Source of the DNA: Paenibacillus sp. JNUCC-31
GTDB lineage: Bacteria; Bacillota; Bacilli; Paenibacillales; Paenibacillaceae
Assembly (NCBI RefSeq): GCF_014844075.1
Contig: NZ_CP062165.1
Location: 2,790,001 to 2,854,000, forward strand
Reading direction: 5' to 3'
Length of the DNA: 64,000 nucleotides
Part shown: piece by piece, positions 17,419-26,161 of the stretch
How the letters are laid out: the number at the start of each line of letters is the position of its first letter
Position numbering within the stretch: the stretch's first letter is position 1
Notes under the pieces: model-generated
What the model was told of the DNA's origin: nothing
Database searches by the model: none
Seen by the model: the letters and a program-made list of their open reading frames with translations, nothing else
Position numbers and translations under genes: made by a program

Positions 17419-19002
17419 TCACCACCCCTCCTCTGCTTCAGGCGAACCGTTGATCTCTTCATTCATCCGTTTCTGGTCACGATGAACCGTAGAAGGACGA
17501 TTGATCATTTTCCACCATGGTGCACGAATGACAATATCCTTGGTATCCGTCTTGCTGTAGGGGCTGAGGCCCGACAAATATGGCACTCCGAAGGAGGTCA
17601 TCTGCGTCAGATGTACCGAGATCAGGACCAATCCGATAACGATGCCGTATAGCCCAAGCATTCCAGCCAGTAACATGATGGGAAACCGCAGCAAACGAAC
17701 CGTAATAGCAAAGTTAAAACGCGGAATTGTGAAGGACGCGATCCCTGTCATCGATACGATAATAACCATGGGTGCTGATACAATACCCGCCTGAACTGCT
17801 GCCTGGCCAATAACAAGTGCCCCCAAAATGCTGACGGCCTGACCTACTGTTTTGGGTAACCTGACCCCCGCTTCCCGCAAAGCCTCAAATGATAATTCCA
17901 TAATAAGGGCTTCTACCAGGGCGGGAAAAGGGATGGCCTCCCTCGCCCCGGCAATGCTCAGAATCAGCGTCGTCGGCAACATATCCTGATGGAACGTTGT
18001 AATGGCGATATACAGCGCGGGGAGAAATAGAGCGATAGCTACAAACAAAAATCGAATCCACCGGATCAGATTGCTAATAAAGAACCGTTCGTAATAATCC
18101 TCACTTGCCTGAAGCATCTGCCACATGGTCACTGGACCAATGAGGGCAAATGGGCTGCCATCTACAAAAATGGCAAACCGTCCTTCCAGCAAGTTGCCCG
18201 CCACGGTGTCCGGACGTTCGGTATAATGCATCTGTGGAAAAGGGGAATACGGATGATCCTCAATGAGTTCCTCAATATATCCCGTTTCTAGAATGCCATC
18301 GATCTTGATTTTGTTGAGACGTTTTTTGACATCTTTAATCAGCTTGGGATCAGCAATATCGTCGATGTAGGACAACACAACACTGGTTTTGGTTTCGGTT
18401 CCAATCGTCATGCTTAACATCTTAAGCGCAGGTGTTTTCAGCTTGAACCGCAGCAGTGCCGTATTCACACGCAATGTCTCGGTGAAGCCTTCACGGGGTC
18501 CCCGGATAACCGACTCGGTCTGGGGCTCCTCCACACCACGCCGTATGCCACCTTTTACGTTAAACAGCCAGGCTTCCTTACTCCCGTTGATCAACAGCAG
18601 AGCGGACGATTCCAGCACCCCATCCGCCGCGGCTGCCCAGGAATCCACTTTTTTCACCTGTGTCAAAGCGATCCTTGTATCATCCAGAGGCACTTCCGGT
18701 TCATCCGTACGTTGCTCGACCAGACCACGAATAAGCGGACGCAGCATATGCTCCTGGATGTCACTGGAATTCACAATCCCTTCAATGTAAACCAGAAGCC
18801 CCTTTTGTTCCGGTGTGATCATGACATTGCGAAAGACGACGTCCGAACAGTCGGAAAAGACGTCTTTCAACGCGGCCATATGACTTTCGTGTGACGTTCC
18901 GATAGGCTGCCTCAAAATAGGCGGGGACGGCAGCCCCAAGGGTATGTGCTTTTTTTCTTCTGAATTCCGGGGAGCTTTTCCCCCCGATGTCCTATCGGCC
19001 AT
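17419..19002 (-). CDS. Spore germination receptor A subunit (GerA family)
   Basis: The protein has 527 residues, with GGAGGGACGGTAC before the ATG. A hydrophilic N-terminal half (CSDVVFRNV, QKGLLVYIEGIVNSS) leads to about five membrane segments from residue 330 on. Between them is the conserved cytosolic FPALVEALIMELSFEALREAGVRLP, diagnostic for GerAA-type subunits. It is the first gene of the germination operon. The gene order A-C-D-B differs from the classical A-B-C order. Confidence 0.94.
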   Translation of the reverse strand: MADRTSGGKAPRNSEEKKHIPLGLPSPPILRQPIGTSHESHMAALKDVFSDCSDVVFRNVMITPEQKGLLVYIEGIVNSSDIQEHMLRPLIRGLVEQRTDEPEVPLDDTRIALTQVKKVDSWAAAADGVLESSALLLINGSKEAWLFNVKGGIRRGVEEPQTESVIRGPREGFTETLRVNTALLRFKLKTPALKMLSMTIGTETKTSVVLSYIDDIADPKLIKDVKKRLNKIKIDGILETGYIEELIEDHPYSPFPQMHYTERPDTVAGNLLEGRFAIFVDGSPFALIGPVTMWQMLQASEDYYERFFISNLIRWIRFLFVAIALFLPALYIAITTFHQDMLPTTLILSIAGAREAIPFPALVEALIMELSFEALREAGVRLPKTVGQAVSILGALVIGQAAVQAGIVSAPMVIIVSMTGIASFTIPRFNFAITVRLLRFPIMLLAGMLGLYGIVIGLVLISVHLTQMTSFGVPYLSGLSPYSKTDTKDIVIRAPWWKMINRPSTVHRDQKRMNEEINGSPEAEEGW

Positions 19003-19163
19003 GTACCGTCCCTCCGCTCTTGTTTTTATACAAGGTAGCTTGTGCCAGATGATGAGGAATTATGTGGTCTTTTTTTCGAATCTTGTTGAACACGTTTCTC
19101 CTCGGAAAGTGAATTATTAAAGTACAGTAAGCAGTGAGCAATACTATTATGGCTGACCTAGTA

Positions 19164-19194
19164 TGCAAAAAGAGCCCATAAATAGGGCTCTTTA
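19164..19194 (-). terminator. Terminator after the ABC exporter gene
   Basis: AAAGAGCCC / GGGCTCTTT forms a stem. On the minus strand it is followed by TTTTTG, just past the stop at 19206. Confidence 0.85.
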
Positions 19195-19205
19195 TCTTTC
19201 CAGTT

Positions 19206-20864
19206 TTAAACTTCCGAATGAATTACCGTCGGTTTCTCCAGCATCAGTTCCTTGTTACATGCATCATCAAATTCCTTGCCATGGTCTATAATCAGACAGA
19301 TGTGATCTGACAACTGATGTTGGATCAATTCCTTGATGCTATTTTTCCCTTCATGATCCATGTGAGAGACTGCTTCGTCAAAAAGCAAGACACTTGCCCC
19401 TTTCAATAAGGCTCTTGCAATAGCAATTCTTTGAATTTGCCCTCCTGATAAATTCTTTCCATTTTCTTCAATCATTTTGTTATTTTTCTCCGGGAACGAC
19501 TCCATAATCCTGTCCAGCCCCGTAATTCGAAGCACTTTCTCATACTCACTTGTTTCAATATGTTCTGCCCCATATTTAATATTGTTCTCAATTGTATTAT
19601 TGAACAAATATATTTTTTGAGAAACTACGGCCACTTTTTTACGAAGAGAACGTCTATCAAGTGTACTGATAGACACACCATTGATCAGAATATCGCCGTT
19701 GTTCTCTTTGAGCTGATAAAGCCCCGTAACTAGCCTGAAAACAGTTGTTTTCCCTGAGCCATTCTCCCCTTTAATGAGAAGTTTATCCCCGGAACCAAGA
19801 CTGAAATTAACGTTATTAATAACATGTTCTTGTTCCTCATTATACCGGAATGACACATTTCGAAATTCAACTTTGTGAATAGAGTCTACTTTGTTCTTAT
19901 CATCATCATACTCACCGACCTGGTCCAAGAAAATATGCAATCTTTTCAGGCTGGCTAATGCTGGCTGTATCGTTAGAGCAGTTGTTGATATACTTTGAAC
20001 AGGTGCATACATTTTAGGTAAGTAATTCATAAACACCATATATCCCCCGAGTGTCATCCCACTTGTAATTACATCTCTTCCCCCAAGGATAATTAAGAGT
20101 ACAGAAGATAGTGTTCCTAACAGGACAATTAGTTCAATACCAACGGAGTAAAGAATAGATTGCTTAATACTCGTATTCACCAAATCCTTAGTAGCCGTAT
20201 TGATTTTTTTCGTTTCCTTGTCTTCTACTGAAAGATGCTTTACCTCTTCGATTCCCTGGACTGACTGCTGAATCTTTTCATTAAGGATTGAACTCTTCTC
20301 TGCAGCATCTAAAGAAATACGGTGTATGGATAACAGGTATCGGTTGGATATGAAGTAATATACCGGCATCAGCAGACACAGAATTAATGTTAATTTTATG
20401 TTGATGTTAATGAGGATAATGAACGTTGCAATCAATTCAAAAAAACTTAGTATGACTTTAAATGTGTTTGCTGAAATGAGGCCACCAATAGCATTAACTT
20501 CATTCAGTCTGGATGTCAAATACCCACTTGAATATAACCCAAAAAAGTCCATTGGTGAATTAAGCAGTTTCGAAGATATGTCTGTACGAAGATTCAGAAG
20601 AATATTTTGGCTAACATTAGTAAATACCACATTAGATAAATAGTTCAAAGTGCTTTTAACAATATAAATGACGGCTAGAATTAACCCCAGGCGGACGACA
20701 TAACCAAAATCAATCTGTGAAATCCCCTTGTCAAATATATTTTTTATAAGCAAAGCTGGTATAACAGACAATGCCGAAAGAACAATGAGCAATGAAACAG
20801 CTATCATCAGCTTACCTTTAAATTGCTTCATATAGACAAAGAGAACTTTCATATAATCGCCCAT
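19206..20864 (-). CDS. ABC exporter, fused permease and ATPase
   Basis: The protein has 552 residues. Six membrane segments lie in residues 15-290 and an ATPase domain in about 325-545. Walker A is GENGSGKT, the signature is LSGGQIQRIAIARAL, Walker B is SVLLFDEAVS, and the switch His is in IIDHG, so the ATPase looks active. It is a half-transporter that would work as a dimer, exporting a peptide, lipid or drug. Codon use is clearly AT-rich (ATA, AAA, TTA frequent) compared with both neighbours, and no peptidase domain or partner peptide gene is beside it. This suggests horizontal acquisition. The substrate is unknown. Confidence 0.92.
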   Translation of the reverse strand: MGDYMKVLFVYMKQFKGKLMIAVSLLIVLSALSVIPALLIKNIFDKGISQIDFGYVVRLGLILAVIYIVKSTLNYLSNVVFTNVSQNILLNLRTDISSKLLNSPMDFFGLYSSGYLTSRLNEVNAIGGLISANTFKVILSFFELIATFIILININIKLTLILCLLMPVYYFISNRYLLSIHRISLDAAEKSSILNEKIQQSVQGIEEVKHLSVEDKETKKINTATKDLVNTSIKQSILYSVGIELIVLLGTLSSVLLIILGGRDVITSGMTLGGYMVFMNYLPKMYAPVQSISTTALTIQPALASLKRLHIFLDQVGEYDDDKNKVDSIHKVEFRNVSFRYNEEQEHVINNVNFSLGSGDKLLIKGENGSGKTTVFRLVTGLYQLKENNGDILINGVSISTLDRRSLRKKVAVVSQKIYLFNNTIENNIKYGAEHIETSEYEKVLRITGLDRIMESFPEKNNKMIEENGKNLSGGQIQRIAIARALLKGASVLLFDEAVSHMDHEGKNSIKELIQHQLSDHICLIIDHGKEFDDACNKELMLEKPTVIHSEV

Positions 20865-21043
20865 CCCAGATACCTCACTTCAGTTCACAAAATAATACAG
20901 CCAAACTTAACATTCCTCTCATTTTATTTAATATAAGTAAATTTAATCAAAAAAATTGCAATTTCTGGTTACGATTTTACAGCCAACCATTCACTTGAAA
21001 TATGATATTTTTTACATTTTATAAATTCTAATCAGTATAATAC

Positions 21044-21081
21044 AAAAAAAATGGCCCTATTGGATTTAAGGGCCATTTTTT
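21044..21081. terminator. Bidirectional terminator
   Basis: The stem AAAAATGGCCCT / AGGGCCATTTTT has A-runs on one side and T-runs on the other. It follows the 111-residue ORF ending at 21096 on the minus strand. Confidence 0.88.
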
Positions 21082-21095
21082 GTTCATTATTTTAG

Positions 21096-21431
21096 TTAAT
21101 CGGCAAAATAATCTTCAGGGACATAGCGAATCTCCGAATCCGCATAGATGGTTAATGTGTGGCTTGGGCCGTCATACTGCACCCGGTCTCCCTGAACATA
21201 GTACCAGTGCTTTACAAGGGGCTGATTTTTGCGTTGTACAAAGCGGAACACGTTCAGTTCATGTCTAAGCGCCATAATATTGTCCATTACTTTCTGATCA
21301 AGACCTGTAACGGTAAACATAAAGCCTGTGCCCTCTTTCTGATAGCGATAGGACAGCGAATCGGATTTGCTGTTCGCCAGCCCTAGTCCAGTCACCGCAT
21401 GCTTCACCATAAACCATTCCTGCTGCGTCAT
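21096..21431 (-). CDS. Hypothetical protein of 111 residues
   Basis: AAGGAGG stands 8 bases before the ATG. The product is a small soluble protein without membrane segments or cysteines. It alternates short beta-type segments (FMFTVTGL, HWYYVQGDRVQYDG, HTLTIYADSEIRYV). No family is recognised. It lies downstream of the pirin gene on the same strand with a 47-base gap, so cotranscription is likely. Confidence 0.75.
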   Translation of the reverse strand: MTQQEWFMVKHAVTGLGLANSKSDSLSYRYQKEGTGFMFTVTGLDQKVMDNIMALRHELNVFRFVQRKNQPLVKHWYYVQGDRVQYDGPSHTLTIYADSEIRYVPEDYFAD

Positions 21432-21478
21432 AGCGTACTTCCTCCTTTGTTCTTGGAGTTTCTCTCGATTTCGGGTAC

Positions 21479-22180
21479 TTAAGGTAAGTCGATCAACATA
21501 TAGAACGCATTCTCGCTCGCTTCCAGCTTCATGGATGTGGTCTGTTCCACACGAGCCGTGTCACCTTCATTCAATGGATGCTCACCGTTCAAGCCAAGCT
21601 TGCCTTCAATGGTAAAAATGTACATGCGGCGATCATTGGCCTGCTCATACGTTAAAGCTTCCCCTTTAGCCAAGCGACCAAGATAGATCGTCATATCCTG
21701 ATGGATGGATGCAATACGCGGCCCACCTTCAGGGGATACCACGGGTACAAGCGATCCCGCGAGTACGTCTGGATCAAACGAGGTCGTCTCGTAAGACGGC
21801 TCCAGCCCTCTCGTATGTGGCATGAACCAGAGTTGAAGTATGCGTACTTCTTCGGTATCCGAAGCATTGTGCTCGGTATGAATCATGCCACTGCCTGCTG
21901 ACATGCGCTGGATTCCACCAAACGATGTAACAGCCACATTGCCCAGATTATCTTCATGACGCAGCTTGCCTTTCAGCACGATGGACACAATCTCCATATC
22001 ACTATGCGGGTGTGCCCCGAAACCGCGACCAGGGGCAATCACATCATCGTTCGCTACACGCATTGGTCCAAAAGCGGTATTCTCCGGGTCTTGATACTCT
22101 CCAAAGGAAAAGCTGTGACTGCCGCGCAGCCAGCCCCGATCGAAGCTGGAGCGGGCATCGGATGGAATGACATTAATCAT
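21479..22180 (-). CDS. Pirin family protein
   Basis: The protein has 233 residues, with GAGGAGG before the ATG. The N-terminal cupin has the metal-site motif GFGAHPHSDMEIVSIVLKG and a later MIHTEHN. The start RGWLRGSHSFSFGEYQDP is typical of YhhW-like pirins, some of which oxidise quercetin. The second cupin half is weaker. It acts in the cytosol, probably as an iron-dependent dioxygenase or redox-responsive protein. The physiological substrate is not evident. Confidence 0.92.
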   Translation of the reverse strand: MINVIPSDARSSFDRGWLRGSHSFSFGEYQDPENTAFGPMRVANDDVIAPGRGFGAHPHSDMEIVSIVLKGKLRHEDNLGNVAVTSFGGIQRMSAGSGMIHTEHNASDTEEVRILQLWFMPHTRGLEPSYETTSFDPDVLAGSLVPVVSPEGGPRIASIHQDMTIYLGRLAKGEALTYEQANDRRMYIFTIEGKLGLNGEHPLNEGDTARVEQTTSMKLEASENAFYMLIDLP

Positions 22181-22321
22181 AAAAGTGCATCCTCCTCAGT
22201 TTCTAAATTGATTGGTCCTGTTGATTACTCTTATTGAGCGCTCTTAGTGAATGTTCTTATTTTTTCTCAGTAGCATACTTATTCTCATTGTACCAAAAGC
22301 ATAGCGAGTCGTCCAAATGAA

Positions 22322-22389
22322 AAAGCCCTTTCCCGGTCAGTTCGGTTCGCGGGTGTAATTCCCGTGCCGGACTGGCCTGAAAAGGGCCC
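22322..22389 (-). terminator. Long stem-loop, terminator of the BlaI/M56/DoxX operon
   Basis: GCCCTTT...AAAGGGC form the base of a hairpin of about 68 nt with an inner GGTCAGT/ACTGGCC-type stem and a CGGG/CCCG tip. On the minus strand the base is followed by TTTTTC. It lies about 70 bases past the DoxX stop. Confidence 0.65.
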
Positions 22390-22460
22390 GTTGCAGGTTA
22401 AACCTGTACCTGTATTCTTTTGCTTCTTATCGCTATCGACCTATGCTTAAGATAATTGTA

Positions 22461-22871
22461 TCAAGCACTCACATTCTGGCGAGTGTTCCCTTGTCTGGAG
22501 AACAAATGATCCACCGCCAGAAAACGGCTGCCTGTAAACAACAACGTCAATGAACCCGCAAGGAGCATATAATCCAGCTCTGTACCATTGAGGAAAGGTG
22601 CTCCCGCTTTTGCAGTGAGTAAGGCACCAGCCATCACTGCGATAAACAGTGCTGCAAATACACGTGTTCCCAATCCCAGAATCATTGCTGCGCCACCCGC
22701 CAGCTCAATGATGGCTACAACCGATGCCAGGAATCCGGGAACGCCGATACTTTCAAAGAAACCCACTGTACCACTAATTCCGCCTTCGAATTTGCTCCAG
22801 CCGTGTAGTACAAAAATAAGTCCAATCATGATCCTGGAGAAAAACAATCCAATCTCTACACTTCTATTCAT
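22461..22871 (-). CDS. DoxX family membrane protein
   Basis: The product has 136 residues, with GAAGGAGG before the ATG. Four membrane helices are visible, starting EIGLFFSRIMIGLIFVLHGWSKFEGG, the DoxX opening, and including ELAGGAAMILGLGTRVFA. DoxX-type proteins are small integral membrane proteins, some linked to redox or thiol stress complexes. It starts about 40 bases after the M56 peptidase stop and shares the terminator at 22322-22389, so it looks like the third gene of the BlaI operon. Confidence 0.88.
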   Translation of the reverse strand: MNRSVEIGLFFSRIMIGLIFVLHGWSKFEGGISGTVGFFESIGVPGFLASVVAIIELAGGAAMILGLGTRVFAALFIAVMAGALLTAKAGAPFLNGTELDYMLLAGSLTLLFTGSRFLAVDHLFSRQGNTRQNVSA

Positions 22872-22913
22872 CGTTTATCATCCTCCTTCGAATTTGAATT
22901 CAACGTTTCAATG

Positions 22914-23774
22914 TCATCCAATAGACCAGACAAACAAGACAGACAGCATTAGAATCACGGTCGCAGAGATGAATACCGCATAACGTGGAAGTGTAAGCGT
23001 AACATCCTGTTCCGGGTCCAAAAGACGGGAAATTCGTACATTGACCGAAGTATCGGCAAACGACGATTGAATAGATGCCACCCTGAGTTGCCAGGGTTCG
23101 GGGCAGGCACGGATCAGTTTGAGCAAGGCGCTGCCAATCCCCGCGGCATTCCCGGTACGTTCGATCGCTTCATTATCGGCCAATATTTCTCTGACGATAT
23201 TGTAATGTTTTGAAGTATGCTTCAACACCGGAATATACGGCATCATGAAGGCAAATACCGACAGCAATGTCGTCTTGAGTGGGTCGCGATGCCACAGATG
23301 GTGGACCTCATGATACACAACCGCTCTTTCTTCTTCAGCATCCAGCATAGTGAGTAGCCCCGTGGAAAGAACAATAACGGGTTTCCAGAGACCGATCGTG
23401 AACGCAACCGGTGACGGCTTGTCCACCACAATGAATCCAGGTTGTTTCAGATGATGGTACCGCACCTCAAATTCACGAGACTTGGTGCCATCCTCCATTG
23501 ACCGTAGTTTTCGTACCGCTGCACGGGTCTGAATCATCCGAGTGAGCAGCAGCCAGCCTGTACCACCAAACGTCAGGATCACCAGCGCCATAAGAACATG
23601 CCCTACAGACAGCCAGCCCATCCTGCTCATCCAGTGATTGCAAAGCCAGAGCAGATTAAAAGGGATATCCCATCCAAATATTTTGTACATGGCGTACATA
23701 AACATTTGGATGAACACGAGTAAGGGAATGCCTAACCCGACGGTAAACAACAGTTTCGAGCGGGCCTTCCACAT
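22914..23774 (-). CDS. M56 family membrane metallopeptidase (BlaR1-like, no sensor domain)
   Basis: The protein has 286 residues from ATG 23774 (TGACATG, one base after the BlaI stop). A further 17 upstream codons lie inside blaI. It has three or four membrane segments and a zinc protease motif YHEVHHLWHRDP (HExxH) at about residue 170. The C-terminus ends in a hydrophobic helix, and no penicillin-binding sensor domain follows, unlike BlaR1. In this family the protease clips the partner BlaI repressor on a signal. The signal here is unknown. Confidence 0.9.
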   Translation of the reverse strand: MWKARSKLLFTVGLGIPLLVFIQMFMYAMYKIFGWDIPFNLLWLCNHWMSRMGWLSVGHVLMALVILTFGGTGWLLLTRMIQTRAAVRKLRSMEDGTKSREFEVRYHHLKQPGFIVVDKPSPVAFTIGLWKPVIVLSTGLLTMLDAEEERAVVYHEVHHLWHRDPLKTTLLSVFAFMMPYIPVLKHTSKHYNIVREILADNEAIERTGNAAGIGSALLKLIRACPEPWQLRVASIQSSFADTSVNVRISRLLDPEQDVTLTLPRYAVFISATVILMLSVLFVWSIG

Positions 23775-23775
23775 G

Positions 23776-24192
23776 TCAATCGGTATCCTTTTTCCATTGT
23801 TTGATCTTTTGCTCCAGACGTTCAATCAAGCCCGCTTCTGCTTCATCCAGTGCATCCAGCATGTGATTCAAGGCCAATGCTCCGAACTCATCCACCAACT
23901 CATGTGATAGTTCCTTTGATTGGTCGTTCATAAATTCCTCCCTGCTCTGCACCGGATGGTACATTGATGTTCGGCCCTTCTGCGACTTGCGGAGCAACTC
24001 CTTGTCCACGAGACGATTCATCACCGTCATGACGGTATTGAAATTAACGTCTTTATCTTGTTCAAGTGCAGTTTGCACTTCACGGATGCTGCTGCCTGGA
24101 CGCGCCCATAAAATGTCCATGATCTTCGCCTCCAGCGGACCGAAAAAGCGGTTCAGTCCACGCTCTCCTACTTTGAAATTGTGTATTCTCAT
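23776..24192 (-). CDS. BlaI/MecI/CopY family repressor
   Basis: The protein has 138 residues. The winged helix reads GPLEAKIMDILWARPGSSIREVQTALEQ, then FNTVMTVMNRLVDKELLRKSQKGRTSMYHP, and the dimerisation helices follow. Members bind TACA/TGTA-type palindromes and are inactivated by cleavage. A matching palindrome lies at 24209-24225, just upstream, so autoregulation is likely. It is the first gene of an operon with the M56 peptidase and DoxX. Confidence 0.93.
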   Translation of the reverse strand: MRIHNFKVGERGLNRFFGPLEAKIMDILWARPGSSIREVQTALEQDKDVNFNTVMTVMNRLVDKELLRKSQKGRTSMYHPVQSREEFMNDQSKELSHELVDEFGALALNHMLDALDEAEAGLIERLEQKIKQWKKDTD

Positions 24193-24208
24193 GTTCAGAC
24201 ACCCCTCA

Positions 24209-24225
24209 CACTACTCATTGTAGTG
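24209..24225. promoter_or_regulatory. BlaI-type operator
   Basis: CACTAC-TCATT-GTAGTG is a perfect 6-5-6 inverted repeat 16 bases upstream of the blaI-like start. It resembles the TACTACA/TGTAGTA operators of BlaI/MecI repressors. Confidence 0.7.
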
Positions 24226-24348
24226 CCAACAATCGAGAAGTCAACCTCTATGTCAGCTATTTATTGTAAATGATTTGTAAATATGTTTTCCATTTCTGAA
24301 CACTGTTTGCATATAACAGGGCCGCTGTATTGATGAAAAAAGTTTAAA

Positions 24349-24386
24349 GGCCAGGCAGATCTGCACTTCTGCAGTCCTGCCCAGCC
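24349..24386 (-). terminator. Terminator after katA
   Basis: On the minus strand, GGCTGGGCAG / CTGCCTGGCC with an inner CTGCA/TGCAG stem forms a strong hairpin. T-rich sequence (TTTAAACTTTTTT) follows, downstream of the catalase stop at 24439. Confidence 0.85.
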
Positions 24387-24438
24387 TAATACAAAAAAAT
24401 CGATTATTCTTTTCACAAAAAAAGATGAAATAAGTGCC

Positions 24439-25902
24439 TTACTTACGATCTTGTGACGGCATAAATGCGGATACATCCACACCCAGTCCATGAGCCAGAC
24501 GACCACCCAGCTGTCCATCTGCCTGGAAGAAATGACATAGTGCACGCAGCTGGGTCTGTTCCGGTGTAGCCTTCAGGTCATTGATCAGGTTATCGAGCAA
24601 GTGTTGCTGCTCCACCGCTGTGAATGAACGGAATAATTCCCCTGCCTGCGTATAGTTATCTGTCTTTTCAATTTTCTCGCGCGTAACATGCCCATGGATC
24701 GGTGCTTGACTGTCACGGTATTCCGGTGCTTCCAGCGGACTGCTGCCCGAACTGTTCGGTTCATAGTTTACCGGGGATGGGTCCTGATTCACATTCATGA
24801 GTCCGTCGCGTTGATGATTGCGAACCGGAGCATAAGGGCAGTTCACTGGAATCTGCAAATAGTTCGGTCCGAGGCGGTGACGCTGTGTATCCGGATAAGA
24901 GAACAGACGGCCTTGCAGCAACTTATCTTCGGAAGGCTCGATTCCTGGCACCAGAGCACTTGGTGAGAAAGCGGCTTGCTCTACTTCTGCAAAGAAATTT
25001 TGTGGATTACGATTCAACGTCATGGTTCCGATGGTCTGGAACGGCAGTACATCTTCCGGCCATGTCTTGGTTGGGTCAAGTGGATCAAAAGCAAAATCAT
25101 CCATCTGCTCCGGTTTCAGCAATTGCACCTGCAGCTTCCACTGCGGGTATTGTCCTTTTTTGATGTGATCGTGCAGATCCCGGGTGGCGTGGTTGAAATC
25201 CTGTCCTTGTACCTCAGCCACCTCTTGACGAGAGAAGCCTCGTACGCCTTGAGCCGATTCCCACTTATATTTCACATAATGGACTTGCCCGTGAGCATTA
25301 ATCCATTTGAAGGCGTGTACGCCGAATCCATCCATCTCACGATAACTTGCCGGCGTACCCAGATCGGAGAACAACCAGGTCATCATATGTGTTGACTCCG
25401 GTGACAGTGTCATGAAGTCCCAGTACCGTGCAGGGTCCTGGATATTCGTATCCGGTGCAGGCTTCAGGGAATGAACCATATCCGGGAACTTCATGGCATC
25501 ACGGATGAAAAAGACAGGCAAGTGGTTACCCACAATATCGTAGTTGCCTTCCCGAGTATAGAACTTTACAGCAAAACCACGTGGATCTCGTGCTGTCTCG
25601 GGTGAACCCGTACCGTGAATGACCGTGGAGAACCGAACCAGTACATCCGTCTCTGTGCCCGGGTCTTGCAAGAAATCGGCTGTTGTATAAGCCTTCATGC
25701 TCTTCTCCAGCGTAAACACGCCATGTGCACCGGCACCTCTCGCATGTACGACCCGTTCTGGAATACGTTCACGGTCAAAGTGGGCGATCTTCTCAAGCAG
25801 ATGATAATCCTCAAGTAATGTGGGACCTCTTCTTCCTGCGGTACGGGAGTTCTGGTTGTCACCTACCGGTGCGCCCTGATTGGTTGTCATACGTTCTGTC
25901 AT
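24439..25902 (-). CDS. katA: Monofunctional haem catalase
   Basis: The protein has 487 residues, with GAGGAGG before the ATG. The distal His lies in ERVVHARGAGAHG (about residues 50-62), the Asn in the YDIVGNHLPVFFIRDA region, and the proximal haem Tyr in RLFSYPDTQRHRLG. It is the small-subunit clade type, degrading hydrogen peroxide in the cytosol. A PerR-type box sits at 25985-25999 in its promoter region, and perR itself is about 1.4 kb upstream, so peroxide induction is very likely. It is monocistronic, with a strong terminator. Confidence 0.97.
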   Translation of the reverse strand: MTERMTTNQGAPVGDNQNSRTAGRRGPTLLEDYHLLEKIAHFDRERIPERVVHARGAGAHGVFTLEKSMKAYTTADFLQDPGTETDVLVRFSTVIHGTGSPETARDPRGFAVKFYTREGNYDIVGNHLPVFFIRDAMKFPDMVHSLKPAPDTNIQDPARYWDFMTLSPESTHMMTWLFSDLGTPASYREMDGFGVHAFKWINAHGQVHYVKYKWESAQGVRGFSRQEVAEVQGQDFNHATRDLHDHIKKGQYPQWKLQVQLLKPEQMDDFAFDPLDPTKTWPEDVLPFQTIGTMTLNRNPQNFFAEVEQAAFSPSALVPGIEPSEDKLLQGRLFSYPDTQRHRLGPNYLQIPVNCPYAPVRNHQRDGLMNVNQDPSPVNYEPNSSGSSPLEAPEYRDSQAPIHGHVTREKIEKTDNYTQAGELFRSFTAVEQQHLLDNLINDLKATPEQTQLRALCHFFQADGQLGGRLAHGLGVDVSAFMPSQDRK

Positions 25903-25984
25903 ATCGTTATCCTCCTCATGTTGGTCTCATGCCTGCTGTATATACTCTATTCAAATCATATTCGACGTCAGTTTAAATATACAT

Positions 25985-25999
25985 TTAGACTTGATCTAA
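25985..25999. promoter_or_regulatory. PerR-type box upstream of katA
   Basis: TTAGACTTGATCTAA is a 7-1-7 inverted repeat of the PerR/Fur class, about 85 bases before the katA start. Near-identical boxes precede perR (27484-27498) and dps (58571-58585). Confidence 0.75.
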
Positions 26000-26138
26000 C
26001 TGTTAAATTGATTCTAACATGTCCCATTCACCTCTTGCATGAGGTTCGCATGAGATTAAGATGAGTTTTCTGAAACGTTCCATGAACGAACCATGAATAT
26101 GTTCGAGATGCTTAGAAGTTGTATCGCCCTGTACTCGC

Positions 26139-26161
26139 AAAAAAAAAGCGGACTAATCCGC
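26139..26161 (-). terminator. Terminator overlapping the end of the OmpR-type regulator gene
   Basis: GCGGATTAGTCCGC followed by nine T on the minus strand. The gene's stop codon TAG sits in the loop, so the hairpin is built from the last codons. Confidence 0.9.

Noticed and set aside
22322..22389. Possible tRNA or riboswitch (GGTTCGCGGG stretch with nested stems)
   Set aside because: It does not fold into a cloverleaf and has no acceptor/anticodon layout. It ends in a T run after the DoxX gene, so a terminator explains it.
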